Source: Hyphomonadaceae bacterium
GTDB lineage: Bacteria > Pseudomonadota > Alphaproteobacteria > Caulobacterales > Hyphomonadaceae
Direction: 5' to 3'
DNA: 64,000 nucleotides
Assembly (NCBI GenBank): GCA_022844345.1
Contig: JALHLU010000001.1
Span: 424,128-488,127 of the forward strand
Shown here: piece after piece, positions 46,360 through 55,483 of the stretch
Numbering within the stretch: position 1 is the stretch's first letter
Layout of the letters: each line of letters starts with the position of its first letter
The notes under the pieces: generated by a model
Database searches by the model: none
What the model was told of the DNA's origin: nothing
Seen by the model: the letters and a program-made list of their open reading frames with translations, nothing else
Position numbers and translations under genes: made by a program

Positions 46360-47775
46360 TTAACCTTGATCAGGAGTGAAGGCTTCGCGCGCCACCCCGA
46401 TCCGCTCCATGCAGGAATGGAAGGCGGTCCAGTCATCACCATCCGCGATCGTCGCCCAGATTGCCTCGACATCCTCGATCAGCAGAGAGACCGGCCGCTC
46501 CTCCCGGAAGTAGGCATGCGCCAGCCGCTCGGGCCGATCCGGCGCATGTCCAAGCAGGGCCTCACGCACAGGCGCAAATCCCGGATCACGATAGAGCGCA
46601 GCGAGTGGACCCGCGTCCGCGCGCGCCTCGCTGGCGGCGCCGCAGAACCAGTCAAAGAACACCTGCGGCCATGACGCACGCGTCTCTCCCATCCAGGTGA
46701 AGAACGTCTTGAACAGGCTGAGATCCGCCTCCTCCCCTTTCGAGGCAAGGCCCAGCACCGCAAGCACCCGCCGGCGGAAAGCATCGCGATAGAGCGCCTC
46801 GAACCTTTCAAGCTCGGCCTCCAGCGGCGGCGCGCCCGCCACCAGCGTCAGGGCCGAAGCCAGCTGGGACAGGTTCCACAACGCCGCCGAAGGCTGGCGT
46901 CCGAACGCGTAGAGCCCGGTCTCGTCGAAGTAGGCCGCGACAAAGCTGGGATCGGAATAGGGCAGGAAACGCCACGGGCCATAGTCGAAGCTCTCTCCCG
47001 TCACCACCATGTTGTCGGTGTTGAGCACGCCATGGACGAAGCCCGCCGCCATCCACTGCGCGGCCAGTTCGGCGGTGGCTGTTGTCACTTCGCGCAGCAG
47101 GCCCGCCGCCGATGCTTCCATGTCCGCGCCCTGCGCAGCGGGATAGTAGTGGCGAGTGCAGTAGCCGACGAGCCTGCCGACTCCATCAGCATCCCCCGCA
47201 TAGGCCAGCCGCTGGAACGCGCCAAAGCGGATATGGCTGTGCGACAGCCGCACCAGAACAGACGACCGCGTCGGCGAGGGCTCATCGTTGCGCGCCAGCT
47301 GCTCGCCCGTTTCGACAAGCGAGAAGGCCTTCGACGTATAGACGCCCAGCGCCTCCAGCATGCCCGCCGCCAGCACTTCGCGCACGCCGCCTTTCAGCGT
47401 CAACCGGCCGTCTCCCGTGCGGCTCCAGGGCGTGCGGCCCGATCCCTTGGTGCCAAGGTCAAGCAACCGCCCGTCATCGTCCCGCAGCTGCGCGAACAGG
47501 AAACCGCGGCCATCGCCGATGTTCGGATTGTAAGATTGGAACTGGTGGCCGTGATACGCCAGCGCCAGCGGCCTTTCGAGCGACCCATCGAGCGGCGCAA
47601 ACTTCCCGAAGTGTTCGACCCACTCCGCGTCCGCCAACCCGCCCAGCCCCACACGCTCCGCCCAGCGCTGGTTGCGCCAGCGGATCGTGTGCACCGGAAA
47701 ATCAGCCGGATCGACCGCGCTGTGAAACCGGCTGTCGAGTTCAAGGATGACGCGTTCGGGCCTGAACGACATCAC
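46360..47775 (-). CDS. selO: Protein adenylyltransferase SelO
   Basis: SelO is a pseudokinase-fold enzyme that attaches AMP to Ser, Thr or Tyr of target proteins in oxidative stress. The 471-residue protein has the family phrases LALAYHGHQFQSYNPNIGDGRG, FAQLRDDDGRLLDLGTKGSGRTPWSR, DGRLTLKGGVREVL, RLSHSHIRFGAFQRLAY and VHGVLNTDNMVVTGESFDYGP. The C-terminus lacks the selenocysteine-containing end of animal forms, as in bacteria. The start overlaps the upstream lipoprotein stop by 4 nt, so the two are translationally coupled. Confidence 0.94.
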   Translation of the reverse strand: MMSFRPERVILELDSRFHSAVDPADFPVHTIRWRNQRWAERVGLGGLADAEWVEHFGKFAPLDGSLERPLALAYHGHQFQSYNPNIGDGRGFLFAQLRDDDGRLLDLGTKGSGRTPWSRTGDGRLTLKGGVREVLAAGMLEALGVYTSKAFSLVETGEQLARNDEPSPTRSSVLVRLSHSHIRFGAFQRLAYAGDADGVGRLVGYCTRHYYPAAQGADMEASAAGLLREVTTATAELAAQWMAAGFVHGVLNTDNMVVTGESFDYGPWRFLPYSDPSFVAAYFDETGLYAFGRQPSAALWNLSQLASALTLVAGAPPLEAELERFEALYRDAFRRRVLAVLGLASKGEEADLSLFKTFFTWMGETRASWPQVFFDWFCGAASEARADAGPLAALYRDPGFAPVREALLGHAPDRPERLAHAYFREERPVSLLIEDVEAIWATIADGDDWTAFHSCMERIGVAREAFTPDQG

Positions 47776-48290
47776 GGCGCGGCTGGAACCAGCACCACCG
47801 GAATCCGCACCGACCTTGCAGGCCCGCGAATATCGTTTTCGACGTCGATATGCTCGGGCATGTCCTCGCTGAGGATAAGTTCGGCTGGCGTTTCCTTCGT
47901 CACGTTGAAGATCATTTCAGCGCGGAAGTTCACAGGCCCCGGATCGGTCCAGTTCGTGTCGCCCGCCTGCATCGCCGGCGCGGTCACGATCACTTCGCCC
48001 TCAACCACCAACTCAGCCATGAACTGGCCTTCGAAGAACCAGTTGTTGATCGCGACGCCTTCCGCAATCAACGGGCTCGTCACACGCGCGCCGGTTGCCG
48101 GCAAGCTGACGCTGATCTCGCCTTCGGGCGCAGGCTTGTATTTCGCGGCATCGCTATTGGCGATGTCGTCCGGCAATTGCGGCTCGACAATCTCCGGCGC
48201 AGCCGGGGCCGCCGGCGCTGCTGTCTGTTCAGGCGCACAGGCCGCAGCCAGCGCCAGCATCGAAGCTGCAATCGTCAATCGCACGGACAT
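47772..48290 (-). CDS. Lipoprotein with Gmad2-type immunoglobulin-like domain
   Basis: A 172-residue lipoprotein (lipobox ALAAACAPE) with a Pro/Ala-rich linker and one Gmad2-like domain: ISVSLPATGARVTSPLIAEGVA, NNWFFEGQFMAELV and the end PARSVRIPVVLVP. Gmad2 domains are found in germination-related and surface proteins and probably bind other envelope proteins. It is the first gene of the pair with selO. Confidence 0.82.
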   Translation of the reverse strand: MSVRLTIAASMLALAAACAPEQTAAPAAPAAPEIVEPQLPDDIANSDAAKYKPAPEGEISVSLPATGARVTSPLIAEGVAINNWFFEGQFMAELVVEGEVIVTAPAMQAGDTNWTDPGPVNFRAEMIFNVTKETPAELILSEDMPEHIDVENDIRGPARSVRIPVVLVPAAP

Positions 48291-48618
48291 GGAATGTCTC
48301 CTCTACTCCCCCATTACCTAGACCAGTTTCGCGCGCCGCCAAAATGCCGCCCAAATCTTGCGTCAGACGGTCGCGGGCCGGGGGGATACCTCTCCCGGCA
48401 TCCTGATGGAGCCACGGCAGCCGATGAGGCGACTGAACCTACGCAGTTCGCCCCTGTGTTTGAACATGGGGGCCGGTCGGCGCCCCGTGCATTCGCTCGG
48501 AAGCGTCTGACCTCGCATTACAGAACCGGCGTCCGCCTGCCCTGAAACTGGCGCGCGCCCTTGCCTGCCCCGCCCCAACCGGCGGGATCGCAGGCGTGTG
48601 TCGAGAGGAGACGCGGCC
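48291..48618. other. Intergenic stretch without recognised gene
   Basis: This 328-base gap separates the divergent Gmad2 lipoprotein gene and a plus-strand gene of unknown function. I see no gene, RNA or strong terminator in it. Promoters in both directions are expected. A GAGGAGAC ribosome site at its end fixes the start of the next gene. Confidence 0.5.
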
Positions 48619-49668
48619 ATGGTCGCGCAATTCATCCAGCGTGCGCCGCAGCGCGCGCACACGGCGACGCCCCTGCTGGCGTTTCTCGCCGGCGAATTCG
48701 CCGACGCGATCGCCCGCGTGTGGGCAGCGCCCCATGGCGACTTCTTCGCCCTGCCGGCTGCGCGCCGTCACGCAGCGGCGATACTCGTCTCTGGCCGGGC
48801 GGCACGCGAGCCGGCTCCGTCCGAACTGCGCCGCCTGGTCGAGTTCCAGCGCGACGCGCTCGTCGCCGAAGCCATCGCCGGTCCCAACGCCAGCGGCCTG
48901 ATGCGCGCGCTGTCCAAGGCGGGCGAGCCGCTATGGCGGATCGCGGACTACGCAACCTTCATGGACCTCCTCGCCGAGCCCATGGCGAACGAAGTCCTGC
49001 GCCACCTCGACGAAGTTCGTCCGGCGGCGTTTGCGCCGATCTCCATGCTTCCTCCGCTGCTGCGGATGGCGCCGGTGGTCCGCGTGATTCCGTCGGCCCA
49101 GGCAGCGGCCGATCTTGCGCGCGCCTTCCGCATCGCGGTCCGCATGCGCACGCCCGACGCTGCCGCACGTCTGGCGCGCCGCTGGGGCTCGGGCGGCGAC
49201 GTGTCGGCCGTGTTCCGCCGCGCGCAGGAAGACCTGACGCCAGACGCCTTCCGTCCGGCCGACGCAGCCCCGGCGCTTCCCGCGCCGTTTGCGCGCATCA
49301 CCACGCGCAAGCAGCTGGAGACGCTGGCGCTGGAATTCCGCAACTGCCTGGCCGACCACGCCCAGCGCATCGCGGAAGGCCGCATGGCCGTCTATGTCTG
49401 GCGCGATGCTGTTCCCGCAGCCGTCGCGCTCAACTGGGACGTCGCGGGCTGGCGCCTGTCGGAAGCGAAAGCCGCCGACAATGTCGACCTGGAGGAGCCG
49501 CGCCTGCGCGAGCTGGTGCGCATCCTCGATGCGGCGGGTGCCCGCACGGGGCCGTCGGTCCAGTCCCTGGTCTCGCGTCTCGACGACTGGGCCAACGGCA
49601 CGGCCTACCACCACCCGCTCGGCCTCAGCTTCATCGAGCAACTGGCCCTGGGCGACATCTGGACCTGA
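48619..49668 (+). CDS. Protein of unknown function, PcfJ-like segment
   Basis: A 349-residue soluble, Ala/Arg-rich protein without signal or membrane segment. Residues about 225-285 (ITTRKQLETLALEFRNCLADHA, RIAEGRMAVYVWRDAVPAAVAL) resemble the short Cys-containing segment of PcfJ-like proteins in which a poorly conserved Cys is followed by a G-x-x-x-V-Y-x-x-R strand. The likeness is weak. ATG 48619 is preferred over GTG 48598 because GAGGAGAC precedes it. It stands alone. Confidence 0.7.
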   Translation: MVAQFIQRAPQRAHTATPLLAFLAGEFADAIARVWAAPHGDFFALPAARRHAAAILVSGRAAREPAPSELRRLVEFQRDALVAEAIAGPNASGLMRALSKAGEPLWRIADYATFMDLLAEPMANEVLRHLDEVRPAAFAPISMLPPLLRMAPVVRVIPSAQAAADLARAFRIAVRMRTPDAAARLARRWGSGGDVSAVFRRAQEDLTPDAFRPADAAPALPAPFARITTRKQLETLALEFRNCLADHAQRIAEGRMAVYVWRDAVPAAVALNWDVAGWRLSEAKAADNVDLEEPRLRELVRILDAAGARTGPSVQSLVSRLDDWANGTAYHHPLGLSFIEQLALGDIWT

Positions 49669-49676
49669 ACGGCGGA

Positions 49677-49701
49677 GAGGGCGGCGTTCGCCGCCGCCCT
49701 C
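49677..49701. terminator. Hairpin between convergent genes
   Basis: GAGGGCGGCG (49677-49686) and CGCCGCCCTC (49692-49701) form a 10-bp stem with a 5-base loop between two converging genes, overlapping the stop codon of the acyl-CoA synthetase gene. T-runs are absent on both sides, so terminator function is plausible only by position. Confidence 0.42.
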
Positions 49702-51490
49702 AAAGCCGGATCTTGCCGCTCACGATCTCGCGGTGAACATCGGTGGTGATCGGGCGATACGTCCCTGCTTCGTTGTCCGCGACGAACAGCGCGTCCTCGG
49801 TGTTCATCGGATCAAAGCCGTCTTTCACGAGATCGACCTTGCGATATTTCAGCGTGCCGGTCGTCTCCGCCTCCGCCTGGAACCGGATGAAGATCGGCCG
49901 CGCATAGGCCGGCAGGTGTGCCGTCATGTGCGCGTGGAGCGCTTTGAGATCCACGCCTTCTCGCGGCGAGATGGCCGCCATGCCTGCACGGCCGTCATTC
50001 CCGGGCACGGCCACGCCATAGACGATCGCATGCGTGACCCCCGGTAACGAGGAAATCGCGATCTCCACTTCGCTCGTTGAAACGTTCTCGCCCTTCCAGC
50101 GGAAAGTGTCGCCGATCCGGTCGACGAAATAGATGTAGCCGTCCTTGTCCATCTTCATCAGGTCGCCGGTGCGGAACCACTTGTCGCCCTTCGCGAACAC
50201 GTCGGTCAGGATTTTCTTCTGCGACTGTTTTTCGTCGTTGTAGCCATCGAAACGCTGGCGCGGCTCGCGCGTGATTGGCCCCACCGCTTCGCCGACTTCG
50301 TCGGACGCCGCCTCGATGCAGAGCCCATCGGGCCCACGTATCGGCATCTCCGTCTCGACATCGAACCGCACGATCCGCGCCGGCAGGCGAGACCGCAACA
50401 GGCGCGGTATGCGCCCCACCGCGCCGATCTTTCCGTCGAGATTGAAGAAGTTCACATTGCCTTCGGTCGAGCCATAGAACTCGACCAGCCGCTTGATGCC
50501 CGTCCGCGCGACGAACTGTTCCCACACATCGGCCCGCAGACCGTTGCCGAAACCCTTGGTGATCTTGTGGCTCTTCTCCAGCGCGCTCGGCGGCTGGTTC
50601 ATGAGATAGCGGCCCAGCTCCCCGATGTAGACCAGCATGGTCGCGTCATTGTCGATCGCTTCCTGCCAGAAATGCGAGGCCGAAAACTTCCGCCGCAGGA
50701 TGATGCACGCGCCCGCGTTCAGCGCCGTGCCGACCCCGCACATGCCGCCGGTCGCATGATAGAGCGGCAATGTCAGCAGGATCCGCTCATTGTGCCCCGC
50801 CTCGGTCGCGTCCTTGAACACGCGCATCAGGCCCCGCGCCCGCACACCGGTAATCTTCGCCGCCTTCGGCAGGCCAGTGGTGCCAGACGTATATATGTAG
50901 AGCGCAACCTCGCCGCCCTTCATGCCTGCACGCACCGACTTGTCGAGCCGTCCCGGCGCCGCCTTGTCCACGGCCGCGTCGATCTGCGTGAGCCCTTCGG
51001 CCGCCCCGCCCAGCACGAATGCTCCCAGCGGCAGCTTCACCGATGCGCGGGCCGAGGCGAAGTTCGCCGCCAGTTCCGGGTTCATCACGATGGCCTTGCA
51101 GTCCACCACATTGATGCAGTGTGCTAGCCCCGCGCCCGAAAGGTTGTAGTTGATCAGCGCCGTCCGCACCGCGATCTTCGCCATGCCCGCCCAGAAGGCG
51201 ATATAATCCGGCCGGTTCTCCATGAAGAGCGCAACCGTGTCGCCCGCCTTCAGGCCGACGCTCTGCCCCCAGTGCGCAAACCGGTTCGCCCGCGCCTCGA
51301 AGTCGGCATAGGTGATCTCCTGCCCCTCGAACGAGATGAAGGGCCGGCCGGAATGGTCGTCGACCGCGTCCTCGATGGCGTCGGCCACTGTGTATTCCGC
51401 ATCGGGATCAAACTTGCCGATCGCGCCGATGATGCGGCGAAAACCGTTGATGTAGATCCAGTCGCTCTTGAGGCCGTCGAGAAGGTTCAT
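49700..51490 (-). CDS. Long-chain acyl-CoA synthetase, FATP type
   Basis: A 596-residue ANL enzyme with ATP motif ALYIYTSGTTGLPKAAK, PLYHATGGMCGVGTAL, EFYGSTEGNVNFFNLDGK, and FVDRIGDTFRWKGENVSTSEVE in the hinge region, then the TGTLKYRKVDLVKDGFDP tail. These phrases are those of the fatty-acid transport protein (very-long-chain acyl-CoA synthetase) branch rather than classic FadD. It activates fatty acids, probably coupled to uptake at the inner membrane. GTG/TTG starts further upstream are not needed: MNLLDGLKSDWIY is normal. Confidence 0.94.
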   Translation of the reverse strand: MNLLDGLKSDWIYINGFRRIIGAIGKFDPDAEYTVADAIEDAVDDHSGRPFISFEGQEITYADFEARANRFAHWGQSVGLKAGDTVALFMENRPDYIAFWAGMAKIAVRTALINYNLSGAGLAHCINVVDCKAIVMNPELAANFASARASVKLPLGAFVLGGAAEGLTQIDAAVDKAAPGRLDKSVRAGMKGGEVALYIYTSGTTGLPKAAKITGVRARGLMRVFKDATEAGHNERILLTLPLYHATGGMCGVGTALNAGACIILRRKFSASHFWQEAIDNDATMLVYIGELGRYLMNQPPSALEKSHKITKGFGNGLRADVWEQFVARTGIKRLVEFYGSTEGNVNFFNLDGKIGAVGRIPRLLRSRLPARIVRFDVETEMPIRGPDGLCIEAASDEVGEAVGPITREPRQRFDGYNDEKQSQKKILTDVFAKGDKWFRTGDLMKMDKDGYIYFVDRIGDTFRWKGENVSTSEVEIAISSLPGVTHAIVYGVAVPGNDGRAGMAAISPREGVDLKALHAHMTAHLPAYARPIFIRFQAEAETTGTLKYRKVDLVKDGFDPMNTEDALFVADNEAGTYRPITTDVHREIVSGKIRL

Positions 51491-51655
51491 GGCGGGCCAC
51501 CGGCTGGGAAAAAAGTCGCGAAGCAGTCAAACGTTACCAGCACGCGATTAAGGCAGCGTTGCAGGCTAACGAAAGAGATGTGTAGCCTGCCGTCCAGCGC
51601 AACCACCCATGGCCGGGATGCTGCGCCGAGCAGGCTTCGCTGCACTGCGGCATGA

Positions 51656-52252
51656 ATGATGGAGACAACCTTGCGCCTATCTCTTCTCGCCCCGGTCTTC
51701 CTGGCTGCAAGTCTCGCCATGTCAGCCTGCGCACAGACGCCCGCGCCGTCTGCGGCGCCGCAGCTACCGCCCAACAACAGCCCGATCCAAATGAACCGCG
51801 AAGGACCCGCCACGCGCAGCCCCGTCCGCAATCTCTCGCCCATCCCCGGCGAGGAAATCACCACCATCCGCTACTGGAAGATCAAGAAGGGAACCTATCC
51901 GCAATTCCTGAAGGCCTCGCAGGACGGCGTCTGGCCCTTCTTCGAGAAGATCGGTTCGCGCATCGTCGGCATGTGGGTGGTGATCCCGCCGCCCGGCGGC
52001 AAGGAAGCCTCAGCTGACTATGACGAAGTCTACCTCACGACGCGCTATGCCAGCGTGGACCACTGGGCCGCCACGCGCGACGCCGCCGCCATGGGCGGCG
52101 ATGGGCCGGACTACGCCAAACTGCAGGAAGCGCTGGCCATCCGCCAGTCGCTGACCATCGAGACAAAGGTGACATTCCTGCAGGGCGTCGTCGGCCCGCT
52201 CCCGCCGGTCTACATGCCCGGCACCGGCGAGAAATTCGTCCCCGCGCCGTGA
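51656..52252 (+). CDS. Lipoprotein with NIPSNAP-like barrel domain
   Basis: A 198-residue lipoprotein (LAMSACAQ lipobox). After a Pro-rich linker, residues about 65-185 form a single alpha/beta unit: ITTIRYWKIKKGTYPQFLKAS, VWPFFEKIGSRIVGMWVVIPPP, YDEVYLTTRYASVDHWAATRD. This resembles NIPSNAP or other dimeric alpha-beta barrel proteins, whose function is often unknown. It diverges from the acyl-CoA synthetase gene and is convergent with the cupin-like gene. Confidence 0.72.
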   Translation: MMETTLRLSLLAPVFLAASLAMSACAQTPAPSAAPQLPPNNSPIQMNREGPATRSPVRNLSPIPGEEITTIRYWKIKKGTYPQFLKASQDGVWPFFEKIGSRIVGMWVVIPPPGGKEASADYDEVYLTTRYASVDHWAATRDAAAMGGDGPDYAKLQEALAIRQSLTIETKVTFLQGVVGPLPPVYMPGTGEKFVPAP

Positions 52253-52256
52253 AGCG

Positions 52257-52730
52257 CTAACCGGCGCAACTTTCCGGCTTGATCTCGATCCGCGTGAACT
52301 TCACGCCCACCGGCCCGATATTGGTGATGGCGTGCGGACCTTCGGGCCCAGTCCACACGGCGCGCGCGCCAGCCGACGCCTCAACCTCATTCTCACGCAC
52401 CTTGATGAACTCGCCATTCATCCAGCGATACTCGGTATAGAGAAACTTCGCGCCGCCCTCGCCGCCCGTCTCGCCATGGATCACGCTCGGCAGCGCATGA
52501 ATGTGCACCGGCTCGCTGGCGCCGGGCGGCAGGCGGATTTCCAGCACGCGCACATGCTCATCCTCGAACATCACGCGATGCGAGTAAGGCGCAGCCGCCA
52601 CCGCGTCGTGCGGATGACTGGCCGGATCGCAGAAATTGGGATCAGGCGGCAGATGCCGCTGCGCGGCCGCCGGGACGCCCGCAACCACAACGGCCGCCAG
52701 GGCCAGAAGTCCGCGCCACATGCGGATCAT
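52257..52730 (-). CDS. Secreted cupin-like protein
   Basis: A 157-residue protein with signal peptide (GVPAAAQR) and a single cupin-like beta-barrel: HRVMFEDEHVRVLEIRLPPGASEPVHIHALPSV (positions of the HxH metal motif) and GPEGPHAITNIGPVGVKFTRIEI. The HIH and late His can bind a metal, but the second motif is weak, so the activity may be lost or altered. ATG 52730 follows GGAGAGAGC. Two Cys residues (FCDP and ESCAG) may form a disulfide. Confidence 0.78.
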   Translation of the reverse strand: MIRMWRGLLALAAVVVAGVPAAAQRHLPPDPNFCDPASHPHDAVAAAPYSHRVMFEDEHVRVLEIRLPPGASEPVHIHALPSVIHGETGGEGGAKFLYTEYRWMNGEFIKVRENEVEASAGARAVWTGPEGPHAITNIGPVGVKFTRIEIKPESCAG

Positions 52731-52851
52731 TGCTCTCTCCGCCAATTGCCTGGCGCAGGAAACCACGCGCGAACCAGCGGCGCAATCATGTCAGCCACGA
52801 GAGCCTTGACCTTGCCCGCGCGCCGTGGATTAGCGGCATGAGGAGCCCACG

Positions 52852-53391
52852 ATGACAGAGCTGTCTTTCCGCTATGCGCGCCAGGCCGATGCGCCCGCTC
52901 TCGTCGACCTGATCGAGCGCGCCTACCGCGGTCCCGAAACCGAAGGGAGCTGGGCTTCGGAAGCCCACCTCCTGAAAGGCCCGCGCACCAGCCTCGAGGA
53001 AGTGCTCAGCCTCATCGCGCGCGAGGATTCGCGATTCCTCATCGCCGAGCGCGGCGGACACCTGGCCGGCTGCTGCCTCCTGCAGGGCCTCAGCCAGCCG
53101 GGCGAGCCGATCAACGCTTCCTATTTCGGCATGTTCGCGCTCGACCCGGGCGCGCAGGGCGGCGGCCTCGGCAAGCAGATCATCGCCGAAGCCGAGCGTC
53201 GCATCCAGGATCTCTGGGGCGCCAATGAAATGGTCATGACCGTGATCAACGTCCGCACCGCGCTAATCGCCTGGTACGAGCGCCGCGGCTATCATCTCAC
53301 AGGCGCGACGCTGCCCTTCCCCTTCAGCGAAACCTCGGGCGAGACAACGCGCGACTTCCACCTTGTCGAGATGCGAAAACGGGTGGCATGA
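52852..53391 (+). CDS. GNAT-family N-acetyltransferase
   Basis: A 179-residue GNAT protein with RYARQADAPALVDLIERAYRG at the N-terminus, SYFGMFALDPGAQGGGLGKQIIAEAERR (acetyl-CoA pyrophosphate loop Q-x-x-G-x-G variant) and LIAWYERRGYHLTG in the C-terminal half. The substrate is unknown. It starts at ATG 52852 after GGAG. Confidence 0.9.
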   Translation: MTELSFRYARQADAPALVDLIERAYRGPETEGSWASEAHLLKGPRTSLEEVLSLIAREDSRFLIAERGGHLAGCCLLQGLSQPGEPINASYFGMFALDPGAQGGGLGKQIIAEAERRIQDLWGANEMVMTVINVRTALIAWYERRGYHLTGATLPFPFSETSGETTRDFHLVEMRKRVA

Positions 53392-53470
53392 CTCCCTGTG
53401 GCGCCCTTCTCTACCACCTCCCCGGCGCGCTCCACCTGCCGCGCGAGCGCTTGCCGTCGGAAAAAAGGAT

Positions 53471-54583
53471 ATGACGATGATGCTTCGCGCTTTGGCCGCC
53501 ACCGCAGCGCTCTCGGCCTGCGTGGCGACACCGGCCCCTTCTGATACAGCAGGTCCGCCCAGCGGCTCTTGCGACGCAGCTTTCTCCTACAGCGCCGAAC
53601 ACTATGGCGTGGCGCTGCTCGTTGTTCAGGATGGCGCAACCGTTTGCGAAGCCTACGCTCCGGGCATGAGTGCGGATCAGCCGCACGCGTTGTTCTCCGG
53701 CTCCAAGGGCTTCAGCGGGATGATGGCGGCGGCCGCGGTTGCGGATGGTCTGATCAACCTTGACGAGCCGGTCGCGGGCGTTCTTGCCGAATGGCGTGAC
53801 GATCCGCTGCGCAGCCGCATAACCTATCGCCACCTGCTGTCGCTCTCTAGCGGGCTTGCAACGACGGGACCCCGCGCAGCGCCAGGCTTCTTGGAAGCGG
53901 TAGCCACACCGGGATCAGCTCCCCCCGGCGAAGTGTTTGCCTACGGCCCGGGCGTCTTTCAGGTGTTCGCGGAATCCTTGCGCCGCTCGCTGGAGGCGGC
54001 AGGCCGCCCCGAGGCGCCGACCGGCTACCTGGAGCGGCGGATACTGGCCCCGCTCGGTGTGAAGGTCGCCGCATGGGGCGGTCCCGTGGCCGGGCCCGAT
54101 CCGAACCTCGCGGCTGGCGCCAGCATGAGCGCCCGCGACTGGGCCCGGTTCGGTGAACTCGCGTTGAGACCAGAACTTGCCGCAAACGTGAAACTCGATG
54201 CCGAGGCCTATGAAAGCCAGTTTCGTCCACAGGGTGCATATCGCGGCTACGGATTGTCGTGGTGGCTATCGACGCCGCTCGATGAATCCGTGCGCAACGG
54301 GCTCGATCCGGTCGCCCGCACCGTGGACCTGCCACAGGGCGCGAATGCCGGCAGATTGCCCGCCGATTGCGTCGCCGCGGCAGGCGCCGGCGGTCAACGC
54401 CTCTACGTGTGTCGGTCGCTCGACCTTGTCGCGGTGCGCTTTGCGGACGACCCCACACTCGCGGGGCGATTCGCGGCTTCGCAGGACCCCCAGACCCGAG
54501 GGTCTGCCGCGGTCGGATCGTCCCGTTTCTCGGACTCGCAAATGCTGGAAAAGCTGATCGCAGGTCTTCCGGCGAGGCCGTAG
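53471..54583 (+). CDS. Serine hydrolase, beta-lactamase class C/esterase type, lipoprotein
   Basis: About 370 residues with a short lipoprotein signal (ALSACVAT). The SxxK motif is ALFSGSKGFSGM (Ser-Gly-Ser-Lys) and a Tyr motif follows in FAYGPGVFQVF, where the usual YxN Asn is missing. The family covers D-aminopeptidases, esterases and class C beta-lactamases; the missing Asn speaks against a true beta-lactamase. AAAAGGA lies only 2 nt before ATG 53471, so initiation may be at ATG 53477 or 53480. Confidence 0.82.
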   Translation: MTMMLRALAATAALSACVATPAPSDTAGPPSGSCDAAFSYSAEHYGVALLVVQDGATVCEAYAPGMSADQPHALFSGSKGFSGMMAAAAVADGLINLDEPVAGVLAEWRDDPLRSRITYRHLLSLSSGLATTGPRAAPGFLEAVATPGSAPPGEVFAYGPGVFQVFAESLRRSLEAAGRPEAPTGYLERRILAPLGVKVAAWGGPVAGPDPNLAAGASMSARDWARFGELALRPELAANVKLDAEAYESQFRPQGAYRGYGLSWWLSTPLDESVRNGLDPVARTVDLPQGANAGRLPADCVAAAGAGGQRLYVCRSLDLVAVRFADDPTLAGRFAASQDPQTRGSAAVGSSRFSDSQMLEKLIAGLPARP

Positions 54584-54622
54584 CTGTAGCCGGCGCCTTC
54601 GGAGATCGTTATCTTCCCCATC

Positions 54623-55378
54623 ATGGTCCGACCCCTTCGCATCGCCCGCCGCTTCAACGGTCCGCACGATTCCGGCAATGGCGGCTATTCCGCCGGCCTG
54701 GTCGCGCAGCTGTTTCCCGCCGCCAGCGCCGTCGAGGTGACGTTGCGCGCGCCGATCCCGCTCGAGCAGGACCTCAGCGTCGAGACAACGCCCAGCGGCG
54801 TCAGCGTGACCTCAACCGGCGATGCTCCGACCCTTATCATGTCCGCGCGCGCCATACAGCTCGAGACGCCTGACGCCCGCTCGCCCGGACTCGAAGCCGC
54901 GCAGGTCGCAGCGCAGACTTATCGCGGCCCGGAAGACCATGTCCTGCCGCACTGCTTCGTCTGCGGCCCCGCGCGCGGCGTCGGCGACGGCCTGCGCATT
55001 TTTCCGGACTGGCTGAAGGACCCGGCCGGCGTCGAGAACCCAAACCTCTTCCCCATCGTCGCCGCTCCCTGGCAGCCCACGCCGGATCTTGCGGACGCCT
55101 CCGGCCTCATCGCGCCTGAATTCATGTGGGCGGCCCTCGACTGTCCGGGTGCCTTCGCCATCGATGCCGAACCGATCCTGCTCGGCCGCATGTCGGCGCG
55201 CATCCTCGCGCGGCCATCGACGGATGCCCCCATCGTCGTCATCGCCTGGCGCAAGGGACAGGACCGGCGCAAGCATTTCGCAGGCTCCGCCCTCTTCTCC
55301 GAAGCCGGAGACATGCTCGCCTTCTCCGAACAGACCTGGATCCAGATCGACGCCCACGCCCCGCCAAAGGAGCTCTAA
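54623..55378 (+). CDS. Thioesterase-like (double hotdog) protein
   Basis: A 251-residue cytoplasmic protein. Two halves are visible: RRFNGPHDSGNGGYSAGLVAQLF with a strand-rich VEVTLRAPIPLEQDLSVE, and FMWAALDCPGAFAI plus LGRMSARIL with AGSALFSEAGDMLAFSEQTWIQ. The order fits the hotdog thioesterase-like family of actinobacteria and alphaproteobacteria. The central CFVCGPARGVGDGLRIFPDW is a marked short insertion with paired Cys. Function not established. Confidence 0.75.
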   Translation: MVRPLRIARRFNGPHDSGNGGYSAGLVAQLFPAASAVEVTLRAPIPLEQDLSVETTPSGVSVTSTGDAPTLIMSARAIQLETPDARSPGLEAAQVAAQTYRGPEDHVLPHCFVCGPARGVGDGLRIFPDWLKDPAGVENPNLFPIVAAPWQPTPDLADASGLIAPEFMWAALDCPGAFAIDAEPILLGRMSARILARPSTDAPIVVIAWRKGQDRRKHFAGSALFSEAGDMLAFSEQTWIQIDAHAPPKEL

Positions 55379-55483
55379 GCGAGGATGCCGGCCTCAACGG
55401 CGACGCTCCTGACGACGCCAAACGGGCCGCCTGAAACACCTTCCGGCTGGACGTCCGCCCCCTTGTGACGGCACAACCCCATC

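Noticed and set aside
53471..54583. Antibiotic beta-lactamase
   Set aside because: SxxK is present but the YxN motif lacks Asn and no clear KTG box is seen, so a general serine esterase or peptidase is more likely.
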